A stretch of 64,000 nt of DNA from Collinsella aerofaciens (GTDB lineage: Bacteria; Actinomycetota; Coriobacteriia; Coriobacteriales; Coriobacteriaceae): NCBI GenBank assembly GCA_021639365.1, contig JAJXHK010000001.1:133671-197670 (forward strand). The letters run 5' to 3'. The stretch's first letter is position 1, and each line of letters begins with the position of its first letter. The notes under the pieces are model-generated. The model was not told the origin of the DNA. It saw only the letters and a list, made by a program, of their open reading frames with translations, and searched no databases. The translations under genes were made by a program, and so were the position numbers. This document shows positions 1-8,253 of the stretch, piece after piece.

Positions 1-22
1 AACAGGATTGCTCTTTCCGAAG

Positions 23-80
23 AATCTAAATCTGTAACACGTAGCCCGCTTTTGACCGTCTACCTGTTACAAATCGAGAC
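23..80. repeat. Palindromic repeat R1, copy 1
   Basis: Imperfect inverted repeat with arms ATCTGTAACA (30-39) and TGTTACAAAT (65-74), extended inside by GTAG/CTAC and followed by CGAGACAAACGGA. It belongs to the same family as the copies near 4950, 5033 and 9766. It lies just past the stop codon of the first LacI gene. One arm has a single mismatch. Confidence 0.75.
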
Positions 81-94
81 AAACGGAGTAGGAC

Positions 95-1132
95 CTAACC
101 CCGTATGTCCCTAACAGTCGAGCGTTCGACCAGCGTGCTCGGCACATGAATCGCCTCGATAGACGAGCTCTCTCCAATCGCCGCCTCAAACGCAAGCTTA
201 CCGACACCGCGCAAATCAAATCGCAGCGTCGTCAGCCGATTGTGAGGAACAAGTCCCTCGAGTGCGTCGTCGATACCAACCACGCTCACGTCGTCGGGCA
301 CGGACAGGCCCGCGTTCTCGAGCGCGGCGATAACGCCCAGCGCCATCTGGTCATTTGCCGCAAGCACGGCAGTCGGCGCCTGCGACCCGCCGGCAAGCAC
401 CTCGGCCGCAATCCGCTCGCCCATGGCGTACCCACTGTCCGCACTCCAATCGCCACGCAGCATCGGAGCGGCATCGACATGAGCACGACCCAGCGTATCG
501 CGCCAACCGGCCTCACGAAAACGCGAGGAAATCGAGTTTTCCGGACCCGCCACAAACCGCATATTCGAGTGACCATGTTCCAGCAGATAATTGGTCAACA
601 GCTCGCACGAACCATACTGGTCGGAGTCGATCGTCGTGCAGCGCGGATGCGCATACATGGACAGGATGACCGTTCGCACTCCCGGCTGGGGAACAAACTC
701 CTCAAAATCGGGAGCCATGCGGTTCATGTTGAGAATCATGCCGTCGACGGGTCGCTCGACCATGCGGCGCGAGGCATCGGCAAGTGCATAGGGCTTGTCG
801 CCGCCCATCTCGATCATAGTGACGGCAAAATCGTGCTCGCGCGCCGCTTGCATGATACCCTCGAGCGTCGCCAGGTTACCGACACGTGTGATGTTGTACA
901 TGCACAGGCCAATAGAACGATACGACCCGCCGCGCAACGCCGCTCCAGCAAAATTGGGACGAAAGCCCAGCTCTTCCATGGCGGCCAGCACACGCTTGCG
1001 CGTCTTTTCCGTCACGTTGGGCATACCGTTGACCACGCGAGACACAGTCTGGCGGCTCACGCCAGCGAGCGCCGCAACCTCTGCCGCGCTCGCCGAACGA
1101 CCATTCCTTGTCTGCTGATCCATGCCTTCCAC
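95..1132 (-). CDS. LacI-family transcriptional repressor, lac module 1
   Basis: LacI/GalR-type repressor. The N-terminal helix-turn-helix reads AAEVAALAGVSRQTVSRVVNG with the typical hinge after it. A periplasmic-binding-like sugar-sensing domain follows (LAANDQMALG and VSVVGIDD are family signatures). The frame stays open to 1180, but an upstream start would lengthen the leader before the HTH. GTG at 1132 has a modest AGCAGG site; ATG at 1123 has GGAAGG only one base away. Either gives about 342-345 aa, normal for the family. It is divergent from the 6-phospho-beta-galactosidase gene, so local control of that operon is the natural inference. The ligand is probably a galactoside-related sugar phosphate, which cannot be read from sequence. 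The closest local relative is the repressor at 5111-6121. Confidence 0.88.
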   Translation of the reverse strand: MEGMDQQTRNGRSASAAEVAALAGVSRQTVSRVVNGMPNVTEKTRKRVLAAMEELGFRPNFAGAALRGGSYRSIGLCMYNITRVGNLATLEGIMQAAREHDFAVTMIEMGGDKPYALADASRRMVERPVDGMILNMNRMAPDFEEFVPQPGVRTVILSMYAHPRCTTIDSDQYGSCELLTNYLLEHGHSNMRFVAGPENSISSRFREAGWRDTLGRAHVDAAPMLRGDWSADSGYAMGERIAAEVLAGGSQAPTAVLAANDQMALGVIAALENAGLSVPDDVSVVGIDDALEGLVPHNRLTTLRFDLRGVGKLAFEAAIGESSSIEAIHVPSTLVERSTVRDIRG

Positions 1133-1467
1133 GCTAACCTGCTTCCCAACTATTCCCCGCGCCCATGGCGCATCGTACATACATTGATAACGTGCTCATG
1201 ATACCCGAGCCATATACCACAACATGAAAACTTCTGTCAATCAAAACCGCTTACCGAACAAATACAACCGTTCGCGGCTGTTTGAAGTTGTTTTGTTTCT
1301 ATACATCCCAGCCGGATGTTAACGTGCTCATTGTCAAATGTTCACGTGCTCATTTTGGTTCTAATCATTTTAAGATAGTGTTTATCGGGCTTTTTCACCG
1401 CTGAACGCTAACCAGGGAGCCTCCTGAGCGCAAACGCACAATATCGAACAGCGAGACGAGAGGGTGT
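1133..1467. promoter_or_regulatory. Divergent promoter region of lac module 1
   Basis: This 335-bp region sits between the repressor and the GH1 gene. Three copies of ACGTGCTCAT occur at 1190-1199, 1322-1331 and 1344-1353; the last two are 22 bp apart. A pair of ACCGCTTACCG-like boxes starts at 1246 and 1267, spaced 21 bp. The same paired arrangement occurs upstream of module 2 and of the mannose-type PTS. No confident -10/-35 pair could be picked. GAGAGGG precedes the GH1 start. Confidence 0.55.
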
Positions 1468-2916
1468 ATGCATATGTCTTTGCTAAACCGCGTACAGCAG
1501 CTGCCGAAGGGCTTTGTTTGGGGCGCCGCAACCGCCGCGTACCAAACGGAAGGTTCCACGAAGGTGGCAGGCAAGGGTAAGACCATGTGGGACGATTACC
1601 TTGTCGCCCAGGGTCGCTTTTTGCCCGACCCGGCCAGTGATTTCTACAACCGCTACGAGGAGGATATCCGCCTTTCTGCCGAGCATGGACTCAACGCCAT
1701 TCGTGTGTCCATCGCCTGGACCCGCATCTTCCCCAACGGCGACGATGCCGAACCCCTCGCCGAGGGCGTTAAGCACTACCACGAGCTGTTCGCCTGCTGC
1801 AAAAAGTATGGCGTCGAGCCCTATGTGTCCCTGCATCACTTTGACTCCCCCGCCGCCCTGTTCAACCAGGGCGACTGGCTCAACCGCAAGACCGTCGACG
1901 CCTATGTGCGCTATGCCGAGTTCTGCTTCCGCGAGTTCCGCGAGGTCAAGAATTGGTTCACCATCAACGAGCTCATCAGCCTCTCGCACTCCCAATACAT
2001 CCAAGGCAACTTCCCGCCCAACCATCACTTTGATGTGACGAGCGGCATCCAGAGCCAGCACAACGAGCTCGTTGCCCACGCCCGCGCCGTCAACCTGTAT
2101 AAGGATCTTGACGAGACCGAGCACCTGGGCGGACGCATTGGCATGGTCAACGTCCTGACGCCGGCATATCCTGCCACCGACTCGCCCGCCGACCAGCACG
2201 CCGCCGACCTGTACAACGCCTTCTACACCGACTTCATCATGGACGGCGCCTTCCTGGGTCACTACTCCGCGCGCACCCTCTCACTCATCAACGAGATTCT
2301 GCGTGCCAACAACGCCACACTTACGGTTGAGGACAGCGACATGGAGGAGCTCGCCAAGGCGGCGCCCCGCAACGATATGTTCGGCCTCAACTACTATCAG
2401 TCGGCGTTTATCGCCGCCTACGATGGCGAGTCAACCAACAGCTTTAACGGCACCGGAGACAAGGGCACCTCGTGCTTTAAGTTTAAGGGCGTCGGGCAGC
2501 AGGTCGATATGCCGGGTATCCCCACCACCGACTGGGATTGGCTCATCTACCCGCAAGGCCTCTACGACACGCTCAAGCACATCAGCGCCACCTATCCCAA
2601 CCTCCCCGTCATCTATATCACCGAAAACGGCCTGGGCCACAAGGACCCCGAGCCCGACGCAAACGGCATCGTCGCCGATCCCGAGCGCATCGACTTTGTC
2701 GACCAGCACATGGAGAAGGTGCTCCAGGCGCGCGCCGAGGGCGTCGACGTCCAGGGCTACTTTATCTGGAGCCTGCAGGACCAGTTCTCGTGGGCCAATG
2801 GCTATAACAAGCGCTACGGCCTGTTCTACATCGACTTCGACACGCAAAAACGCTACATCAAGCAGTCGGCACTCTGGTACAAGGAGCTCGCCGACACTAT
2901 GGCGGACGCGCAGTAG
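1468..2916 (+). CDS. lacG: 6-phospho-beta-galactosidase (GH1, LacG-type)
   Basis: Cytoplasmic glycoside hydrolase family 1 enzyme that cleaves phosphorylated beta-galactosides (such as lactose-6-phosphate) delivered by a PTS. The acid/base Glu is in the FTINEL motif (about E168) and the nucleophile Glu in YITENG (about E386). The C-terminal stretch FSWANGYNKRYG carries the Ser, Lys and Tyr that bind the 6-phosphate in Lactococcus LacG, and the Trp after Ser that marks the galactosidase rather than glucosidase subgroup. At 482 aa it is slightly longer than LacG (about 468). The start is chosen for its GAGAGGG ribosome site; an in-frame ATG two codons later is possible. It is followed after 176 bp by an EIICB gene, probably one operon. 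Confidence 0.88.
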   Translation: MHMSLLNRVQQLPKGFVWGAATAAYQTEGSTKVAGKGKTMWDDYLVAQGRFLPDPASDFYNRYEEDIRLSAEHGLNAIRVSIAWTRIFPNGDDAEPLAEGVKHYHELFACCKKYGVEPYVSLHHFDSPAALFNQGDWLNRKTVDAYVRYAEFCFREFREVKNWFTINELISLSHSQYIQGNFPPNHHFDVTSGIQSQHNELVAHARAVNLYKDLDETEHLGGRIGMVNVLTPAYPATDSPADQHAADLYNAFYTDFIMDGAFLGHYSARTLSLINEILRANNATLTVEDSDMEELAKAAPRNDMFGLNYYQSAFIAAYDGESTNSFNGTGDKGTSCFKFKGVGQQVDMPGIPTTDWDWLIYPQGLYDTLKHISATYPNLPVIYITENGLGHKDPEPDANGIVADPERIDFVDQHMEKVLQARAEGVDVQGYFIWSLQDQFSWANGYNKRYGLFYIDFDTQKRYIKQSALWYKELADTMADAQ

Positions 2917-3092
2917 CGCATCGCCTCGCTTTCCCCCGAGAAGGGAGCGGCCCTATGCGATACAAACCCAGCCGCTCCCCTCTCTCCCCCTGGGACCGGC
3001 CCCGCCTGCACCCGGGCTTTTAGCAAGCGGGAGACCATATAGGTTTTCAACGTCCATGCCATTAAGATTTCATGCAAAGAGGAGCGTGAACT

Positions 3093-4853
3093 ATGGAATC
3101 GATCGTTAAGTTCTTGGAGAAAGGTCAGCCGTACTTCGACAAGGTCTCTAAGAACATCTACCTTCAGGCCATTAAAGACGGCTTTTTGGCAGCAATGCCC
3201 ATTATCCTGTCTTCTTCTGTCTTCCTGCTTATTTCGACCCTGCCGGGCGTTGTCGCCACGGTCGGCGGCTTTACGCTGCCCGACTGGTGGAACGTCGACG
3301 TCGTGAACTTCTGCAACAAGGTTTACAACTTCACGATGGGCGTCGTGGGCATCATGGTCGCCGGCACCACCGCAAGCGCGCTGACCGGCTCCAAGAACCG
3401 CCGCATGCCTGCCGGCAAGGCCATCAACGCCACGAGCACCATGGTCGCCGCCATGTGCGCTATGCTCATCTTGGCCGTTACCCAGACGAGTGCCAAGATC
3501 GACGGCGCCGATGTCTCGGTGTTCTTTACCGACAACATGGGCACCAAGGGCCTGCTGAGCTCCTTTGTCGCCGCATTTGCCACGGTCAACATCTATGCCT
3601 TCTGCATTAAGCGAGACATCACCATCAAGCTGCCCAAAGAAGTCCCCGGCGCCATCGCCCAGAACTTCCGCGACATCTTCGCCTTCAGCTTCTCCATCCT
3701 GTTTGTCGCCGTCATCGACGTTATCTGCCGCACCTGCTTGGCCGTCCCGTTTGCCAACGTCATCTCCACGCTGGTGAGCCCGCTGTTCGCCGCTGCCGAT
3801 TCCTACGCCGGCCTCGCCCTCATCTGGTTCATGATCCCGCTGTTCTGGTTCATGGGCATCCACGGCCCCTCGGTCGTTAAGCCTGCCCTCAACGCCGCGC
3901 TGTTTGGCAACATCACCACCAACCTCGCCACGCTGCAGGCCGGCGGTCACCCCGCCCTCGCCCTGACCGAAAACTTCGGTAACTACATCGGCGAACTCGG
4001 CGGCACCGGCGCCACGTTCATTGTCCCGATCATCTTCCTGCTCTTTATGCGCTCCAAGCAGCTCAAGGCCGTCGGCAAAGCCTCTGTCGTGCCCGTGATG
4101 TTCGCCGTCAACGAGCCGCTGCTGTTCGCCGCGCCCATCATCCTCAACCCGTACTTCCTGATCCCGTTCCTGTTTGCCCCCGTGGCCAACGTCCTCATTG
4201 GTAAGTTCTTCATCGACTTTTTGGGCATGAACGGCTTTATCTATGCCATGCCGTGGGCACTCCCCGGACCGATCGGCACCTTCATCGACACCAACTTCCA
4301 GCCGATCTCTCTGGTCCTGGTTGTCGTCCTGCTGGTCGTTGACTTCTTGATCTACTACCCGTTCTGCAAGGCCTACGACAACGTCCTGTGCAAGCAGGAG
4401 GCCGAGACCCTGGCCGAAGAAGAGGCCGAGGAGACCAAGGCCGTCAAGACCGCTGCCGCCCCCGCCGTTGAGGCTCCTGTTGTCGAGACCGCTTCTGCCA
4501 CTGAGGCCTCCGCAGCTCCGTCCGCCCTTAAGGGCAAGGATCTGAGGGTTCTGGTTCTGTGCGCTGGCGCCGGCACCTCTGCACTGCTCGCCAACGCGCT
4601 TAAGGAAGGCGCCGACGAGCTGGGCATCGACATTACCGCCAACGCCGGTGCCTACGGCAGCCACTACGCCATCATGGACCAGTACAACGTCATCGTCCTG
4701 GCTCCGCAGGTTCGCACCTATTACAACGAGATGAAGGCCGACACCGACCGCCTGGGCATCACGCTGCTGTCGCCCAAGGGCAAACAGTACATCGACCTCA
4801 CTAAGGATCCCAAGGGTGCCGTCGCCTGGATCGAGGAAAACCTCGAGGCATAA
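3093..4853 (+). CDS. lacE: Lactose-family PTS EIICB component
   Basis: Membrane permease fused to EIIB, lactose/cellobiose PTS family. The N-terminus (LEKGQPYFDKVSKNIYLQAIKDGF) and the GIHGPS and NEPLLFAAP motifs match LacE. About ten hydrophobic segments fill residues 25-430. An Ala/Glu-rich linker leads to the EIIB domain, whose phospho-Cys lies in VLVLCAGAGTSALL (about C490). Its 586 aa is the usual EIICB length. AGGAG lies eight bases before ATG. It would phosphorylate and import a beta-galactoside for the adjacent LacG. No EIIA gene occurs here or in module 2, so EIIA must come from elsewhere. It is a close paralog of 6397-8175. Confidence 0.93.
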   Translation: MESIVKFLEKGQPYFDKVSKNIYLQAIKDGFLAAMPIILSSSVFLLISTLPGVVATVGGFTLPDWWNVDVVNFCNKVYNFTMGVVGIMVAGTTASALTGSKNRRMPAGKAINATSTMVAAMCAMLILAVTQTSAKIDGADVSVFFTDNMGTKGLLSSFVAAFATVNIYAFCIKRDITIKLPKEVPGAIAQNFRDIFAFSFSILFVAVIDVICRTCLAVPFANVISTLVSPLFAAADSYAGLALIWFMIPLFWFMGIHGPSVVKPALNAALFGNITTNLATLQAGGHPALALTENFGNYIGELGGTGATFIVPIIFLLFMRSKQLKAVGKASVVPVMFAVNEPLLFAAPIILNPYFLIPFLFAPVANVLIGKFFIDFLGMNGFIYAMPWALPGPIGTFIDTNFQPISLVLVVVLLVVDFLIYYPFCKAYDNVLCKQEAETLAEEEAEETKAVKTAAAPAVEAPVVETASATEASAAPSALKGKDLRVLVLCAGAGTSALLANALKEGADELGIDITANAGAYGSHYAIMDQYNVIVLAPQVRTYYNEMKADTDRLGITLLSPKGKQYIDLTKDPKGAVAWIEENLEA

Positions 4854-4885
4854 GACGCTGACACCACCTGCCGCTTGCAGACAAT

Positions 4886-4928
4886 AAATGGCCCGTGCAT
4901 CGATGTGTGATGCGCGGGCCATTTTGTT
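4886..4928 (+). terminator. Intrinsic terminator of lac module 1
   Basis: A ~15-bp stem (AAATGGCCCGTGCATC paired with GATGCGCGGGCCATT, one G-T pair) with a short loop is followed by TTTTGTTT. It lies 33 bp after the EIICB stop. Confidence 0.9.
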
Positions 4929-4949
4929 TAGACCGCACCCGTCCTCCTG

Positions 4950-5012
4950 TTCATCTCAATCTGTAACATCTAGCCGAGTTTTTCGGTCCTAGCTGTTACA
5001 GATCGAGATGAA
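4950..5012. repeat. Palindromic repeat R1, copy 2
   Basis: Inverted repeat of 63 bp. TTCATCTC/GAGATGAA ends flank ATCTGTAACA and TGTTACAGAT arms, with an inner CCGA-TCGG hairpin. It is the most symmetrical copy and sits between the convergent EIICB and LacI genes. Confidence 0.85.
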
Positions 5013-5032
5013 CGCACAGGCCAAGCCGAAAA

Positions 5033-5086
5033 TCTCAATCTGTAACATGTAGACCACTTTTGACCGTCTAGTTGTTACAGATCGAG
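5033..5086. repeat. Palindromic repeat R1, copy 3
   Basis: Second copy, 20 bp after copy 2 in the same orientation. Arms TCTCaATCTGTAACA and TGTTACAGATcGAGA flank a loop containing CTTTTGACCGTCTAG, which closely matches copy 1. Confidence 0.85.
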
Positions 5087-5110
5087 ACAAACGGAATAGG
5101 CCGAGCACGT

Positions 5111-6121
5111 CTACGCCCGCAAGTCCTTTACGCTGGAACGCTCGACCAACACGCCCGAGACGAGCGTACGGCTTCTGGAGCTCGGAGCTTCCAGACCCGC
5201 GACGACCTCGTTGAGCGCACGGACGCCCAGCTCGCGGTGGCGAAACTTCACCGACGTCAGAATCGAGTTGGGAATCGTCTTATAGAGCTCATCGTCGAAG
5301 CCGATCACGGACACATCATTGGGCACACTGAGCCCTTTGTCACGTAGAGCCATCATCACGCCGTTTGCCATGCAGTCGTTAGCAGCGAGGACCGCCGTGC
5401 AATCGGGCTTATCGGCAAGCACAAGGCCCGCGGCATAGCCACTATCCGCATTCCAATCGCCTTGCAGAGGCTCGGGCGGCTCAATGCCACGCGCCTCGAG
5501 TGCCGCACGCCAACCTTTCATACGGCACTGGCTCGACAACGACTCTTTCTTACCAGAGACGAAGTACACGTTTTTATGCCCGTGGTTCAAGAAGTACTCG
5601 CACGCCATGCGCGCGCCGCCCTCTTGGTCGTCACTGACGGTGGAGCAGGTAGGATGTTCCATCGGTGTGATAATCACCGTCTTGAGGTCTTTCGGTGCCT
5701 CAAAAGTATCAAAGTCATCGACCATCTGACGCAGGTTGAAGATCATGCCATCAACAGGCAGCTGCGACATCCTACGCGCCGCTTCGGCAAGGGTCATCTT
5801 CTCCCCCGCCCGCTTTTTGATCATCGTGAGCGCAAAGCCGCGTTCTTCGGCGGCATCTGCGATACCGTCAATCATGTCCACGGCACCGCCCGACAAGTGG
5901 AACAGCACCACGCCGATGCACCCGTAACGGCCCAACTTGAGCGAACGCGCGGCAAAGTTGGTTCGAAACCCGAGCGCCTCCATTGCGGAATGAACCTTAT
6001 CGCGTGTCGACTCTCGCACGCTATCGGGCTCGTTGATCACACGCGAAACCGTCTTGAGAGAAACACCCGCAGCAATCGCCACATCGTTCATTGAGACATT
6101 TTTCTTGTCCATCGTTGCCAC
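5111..6121 (-). CDS. LacI-family transcriptional repressor, lac module 2
   Basis: LacI/GalR-type repressor. The HTH is MNDVAIAAGVSLKTVSRVIN, and the sugar-binding domain carries LAANDCMANGV and VSVIGFDDE. The open frame reaches 6190, but GTG at 6121 has GGAG at good spacing and gives 336 aa; ATG at 6112 is the alternative. It is divergent from the EIICB-GH1 operon at 6397. The strong palindrome at 6261-6295 between them is the obvious candidate operator. It is paralogous to the repressor at 95-1132 in sequence and position, supporting duplication of the whole module. Confidence 0.9.
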   Translation of the reverse strand: MATMDKKNVSMNDVAIAAGVSLKTVSRVINEPDSVRESTRDKVHSAMEALGFRTNFAARSLKLGRYGCIGVVLFHLSGGAVDMIDGIADAAEERGFALTMIKKRAGEKMTLAEAARRMSQLPVDGMIFNLRQMVDDFDTFEAPKDLKTVIITPMEHPTCSTVSDDQEGGARMACEYFLNHGHKNVYFVSGKKESLSSQCRMKGWRAALEARGIEPPEPLQGDWNADSGYAAGLVLADKPDCTAVLAANDCMANGVMMALRDKGLSVPNDVSVIGFDDELYKTIPNSILTSVKFRHRELGVRALNEVVAGLEAPSSRSRTLVSGVLVERSSVKDLRA

Positions 6122-6194
6122 TACTTCTCCAGTCGGTTTTGCATCGCTTGCTTTTTGCGTTCTAGCATACACTACCTGCCCGACTGACAAATCA

Positions 6195-6226
6195 ACCGTT
6201 TACCGGACAATATCGACCGCTCACCC
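6195..6226 (+). promoter_or_regulatory. Paired ACCGYTYAC boxes, module 2
   Basis: ACCGTTTACCG at 6195-6205 and ACCGCTCACCC at 6216-6226 start 21 bp apart as direct repeats. The same geometry is seen at 1246/1267 and 23408/23429. It resembles a LytTR-type double box, about 170 bp upstream of the EIICB start. Confidence 0.5.
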
Positions 6227-6260
6227 GTATATCCTTGTTGCTCTTCCAAAAATGTCTTAC

Positions 6261-6295
6261 GTTGTCATTAACGAAATGACAACGTTGTCATTTCG
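6261..6295. promoter_or_regulatory. Large palindromic operator, lac module 2
   Basis: Perfect 24-bp palindrome at 6272-6295 (half-site CGAAATGACAAC). An extra GTTGTCATT at 6261-6269 also pairs with AATGACAAC at 6275-6283, so three half-sites overlap. It lies about 100 bp before the EIICB start and is the likely binding site of the adjacent LacI repressor. Confidence 0.7.
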
Positions 6296-6396
6296 CAATG
6301 CCTTCCTTAAGCAGGAAGGTTTCCGGGCAGTCCTGACCATCCATCGACGACCAGTTCCATCCACATGCATCGCGCATCAAGTAGCAAAGGAGCTCT

Positions 6397-8175
6397 ATGG
6401 ACGCCATCGTAAAGATGCTCGAAAAGCATCAGCCGTTCTTTGAGAAGATCTCGAGGAACATCTACCTCCAGGCTATTAAGGACGGATTCCTTGGGTGCAT
6501 GCCCATTGTCCTCACCTCTTCGATCTTCCTGTTGATCGCCACCCTTCCCGGCGTCGTTGGCATCACGCTGCCCCAGCCGCTCATCGACTGGTGCAACAAG
6601 CTGTACAACTTCACCATGGGCGTCATGGGCATCATGGTTGCCGGCACCACCGCCAAGAACTTTACGGCTTCCATGAACCGTCGCATGCCCGCCGGCAAAG
6701 TGCTCAACGACGGTTCCACCATGGTGGCCGCCCAGTGCAGCATGCTGCTGCTCGCAGTCACGCAGTTCACCACCAAGCTCAACGGCTCCGAACTTTCGGT
6801 CTTCGACTGCACCAGCATGGGCACGCGTGGTCTGTTCTCGGCCTATATCGCCGCGTTCATTACCGTGTGGGTCTATAAGTTCTGCGTCTCGCGCGATCTG
6901 ACCATTAAGCTGCCCAAGGAGGTCCCGGGCGCCATCGCTCAGAACTTCCGCGACATCATCCCCTTTGGCGGCGCCGTCATCATCTGCGGCATCATCGATG
7001 TGGTTGTGCGCAACCTCATGGGCGTTCCGTTCTCCGAGCTGCTTATCAAACTGCTCTCCCCGCTCTTTACCGCTGCAGAGACCTACCCCGGACTCATCCT
7101 TATCCAGGCAGCCACCGCGTTCTTCTGGTTCATCGGCGTCCACGGCCCCTCGATTGTCCAGCCGGGCATCGACCCCATCCGTCTTGCCAACCAGGCCGAG
7201 AACCTGCAGGTTCTGCTGGCAGGCGGCCACCCCGCCCACTCCCTCACCTTTAACATGTCGCTCGTGGGTGAGTTCGGCGGCACCGGCGCCACGTTCATCG
7301 TGCCGCTTCTGCTGATTCTCTTCATGAAGTCCAAGCAGCTCAAAGCCGTCGGTAAGGCCTCGATTGTTCCTGTTGCCTTCGCCGTCAACGAACCGCTGCT
7401 CTTTGGCGCGCCGATGATCCTTAACCCCTACATGCTCATCCCCTTTGTTGCCGCCGGCTGCGTCAACGTGAGTGTTGCCAAGTTCTTTATCGATAACGTG
7501 GGCATGAACGGCTTCTCCTTCGTGGTGCCTTGGGCCACCCCCGCCCCCATCGGTATCTTCATCACCACGAACTTCCAGCTTATCGCCCTGGTATTTGTCG
7601 CGATTATCATCTTGCTGGACGCCATCATCTACCTGCCGTTCTTAAAGGCATACGATAAGCTGCTCTGCGACCAGGAGGCCGAGCGCGCCGCCGAGCTGGG
7701 TCTCGAGTCCGATGGTGCCGCTTCCATCGCCGCCAACGCCTCTGCGCCCGCTGTCGAGCAGGCCACCGCTTCCGTCGAGCCGACCGCCGCTGCCGCCGAC
7801 AGCAAGCCTGTTGCCGACCAGTCCGAGCCCGCTGCCGATGTATCCGCCAAGAAGGATGTCGACGGCCTGAAGGTCCTCGTCCTGTGCGCCGGCGCCGGCA
7901 CCTCTGCCATGCTCGCCAATGCCATCAAGGAAGGTGCCGCGCAGACCGGAGAGAACATTGCTTCCTCCGCGGGCGCCTATGGCCAGCACACTGCCATCAT
8001 GGATCAGTACGACGTCATCGTGCTCGCCCCGCAGGTTCGTAGCTACTACAACGACATGAAGGCCGACACCGATCGTCTGGGCATTAAGCTGCTCGCCCCG
8101 CGCGGTAAGGAATATATCGACCTCACCCGCGACCCCGCCGGCGCCATCAAGTGGCTCCGCGAGAACCTCGACTAG
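6397..8175 (+). CDS. lacE: Lactose-family PTS EIICB component, second copy
   Basis: Fused EIIC-EIIB permease of the lactose PTS family, 592 aa. The N-terminus (LEKHQPFFEKISRNIYLQ), GVHGPS and NEPLLFGAP motifs match LacE. The linker is rich in Ala, Glu and Asp. The EIIB domain has the phospho-Cys in VLVLCAGAGTSAML (about C497). AAAGGAG precedes ATG by six bases. It probably forms an operon with the GH1 gene 78 bp downstream. Here the permease comes first, the reverse of module 1. The spacer holds a GGTGCCC/GGGCACC hairpin without a T-run that could tune the mRNA ratio. No EIIA gene is adjacent. Confidence 0.93.
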   Translation: MDAIVKMLEKHQPFFEKISRNIYLQAIKDGFLGCMPIVLTSSIFLLIATLPGVVGITLPQPLIDWCNKLYNFTMGVMGIMVAGTTAKNFTASMNRRMPAGKVLNDGSTMVAAQCSMLLLAVTQFTTKLNGSELSVFDCTSMGTRGLFSAYIAAFITVWVYKFCVSRDLTIKLPKEVPGAIAQNFRDIIPFGGAVIICGIIDVVVRNLMGVPFSELLIKLLSPLFTAAETYPGLILIQAATAFFWFIGVHGPSIVQPGIDPIRLANQAENLQVLLAGGHPAHSLTFNMSLVGEFGGTGATFIVPLLLILFMKSKQLKAVGKASIVPVAFAVNEPLLFGAPMILNPYMLIPFVAAGCVNVSVAKFFIDNVGMNGFSFVVPWATPAPIGIFITTNFQLIALVFVAIIILLDAIIYLPFLKAYDKLLCDQEAERAAELGLESDGAASIAANASAPAVEQATASVEPTAAAADSKPVADQSEPAADVSAKKDVDGLKVLVLCAGAGTSAMLANAIKEGAAQTGENIASSAGAYGQHTAIMDQYDVIVLAPQVRSYYNDMKADTDRLGIKLLAPRGKEYIDLTRDPAGAIKWLRENLD

Positions 8176-8253
8176 TTCCTCCCTCTGTTGGTGCCCGGAC
8201 CCCCCCAAGTTTGGGCACCTCTCCCTATTCGTATCCCACAGAAAGGATGACTT

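Noticed and set aside
1468..2916. 6-phospho-beta-glucosidase (BglA) call
   Set aside because: The Ser-Trp-x-Asn-Gly-Tyr-x-Lys-x-Tyr block and overall similarity match LacG; BglA-type enzymes lack the Trp at that position.
2853..4922. 689-codon antisense open frame over the EIICB gene
   Set aside because: Low-complexity Gly/Asp/Val composition, no ribosome site, and exact shadow of lacE. The same applies to the long antisense frames at 48313-50445 and 54028-56295.
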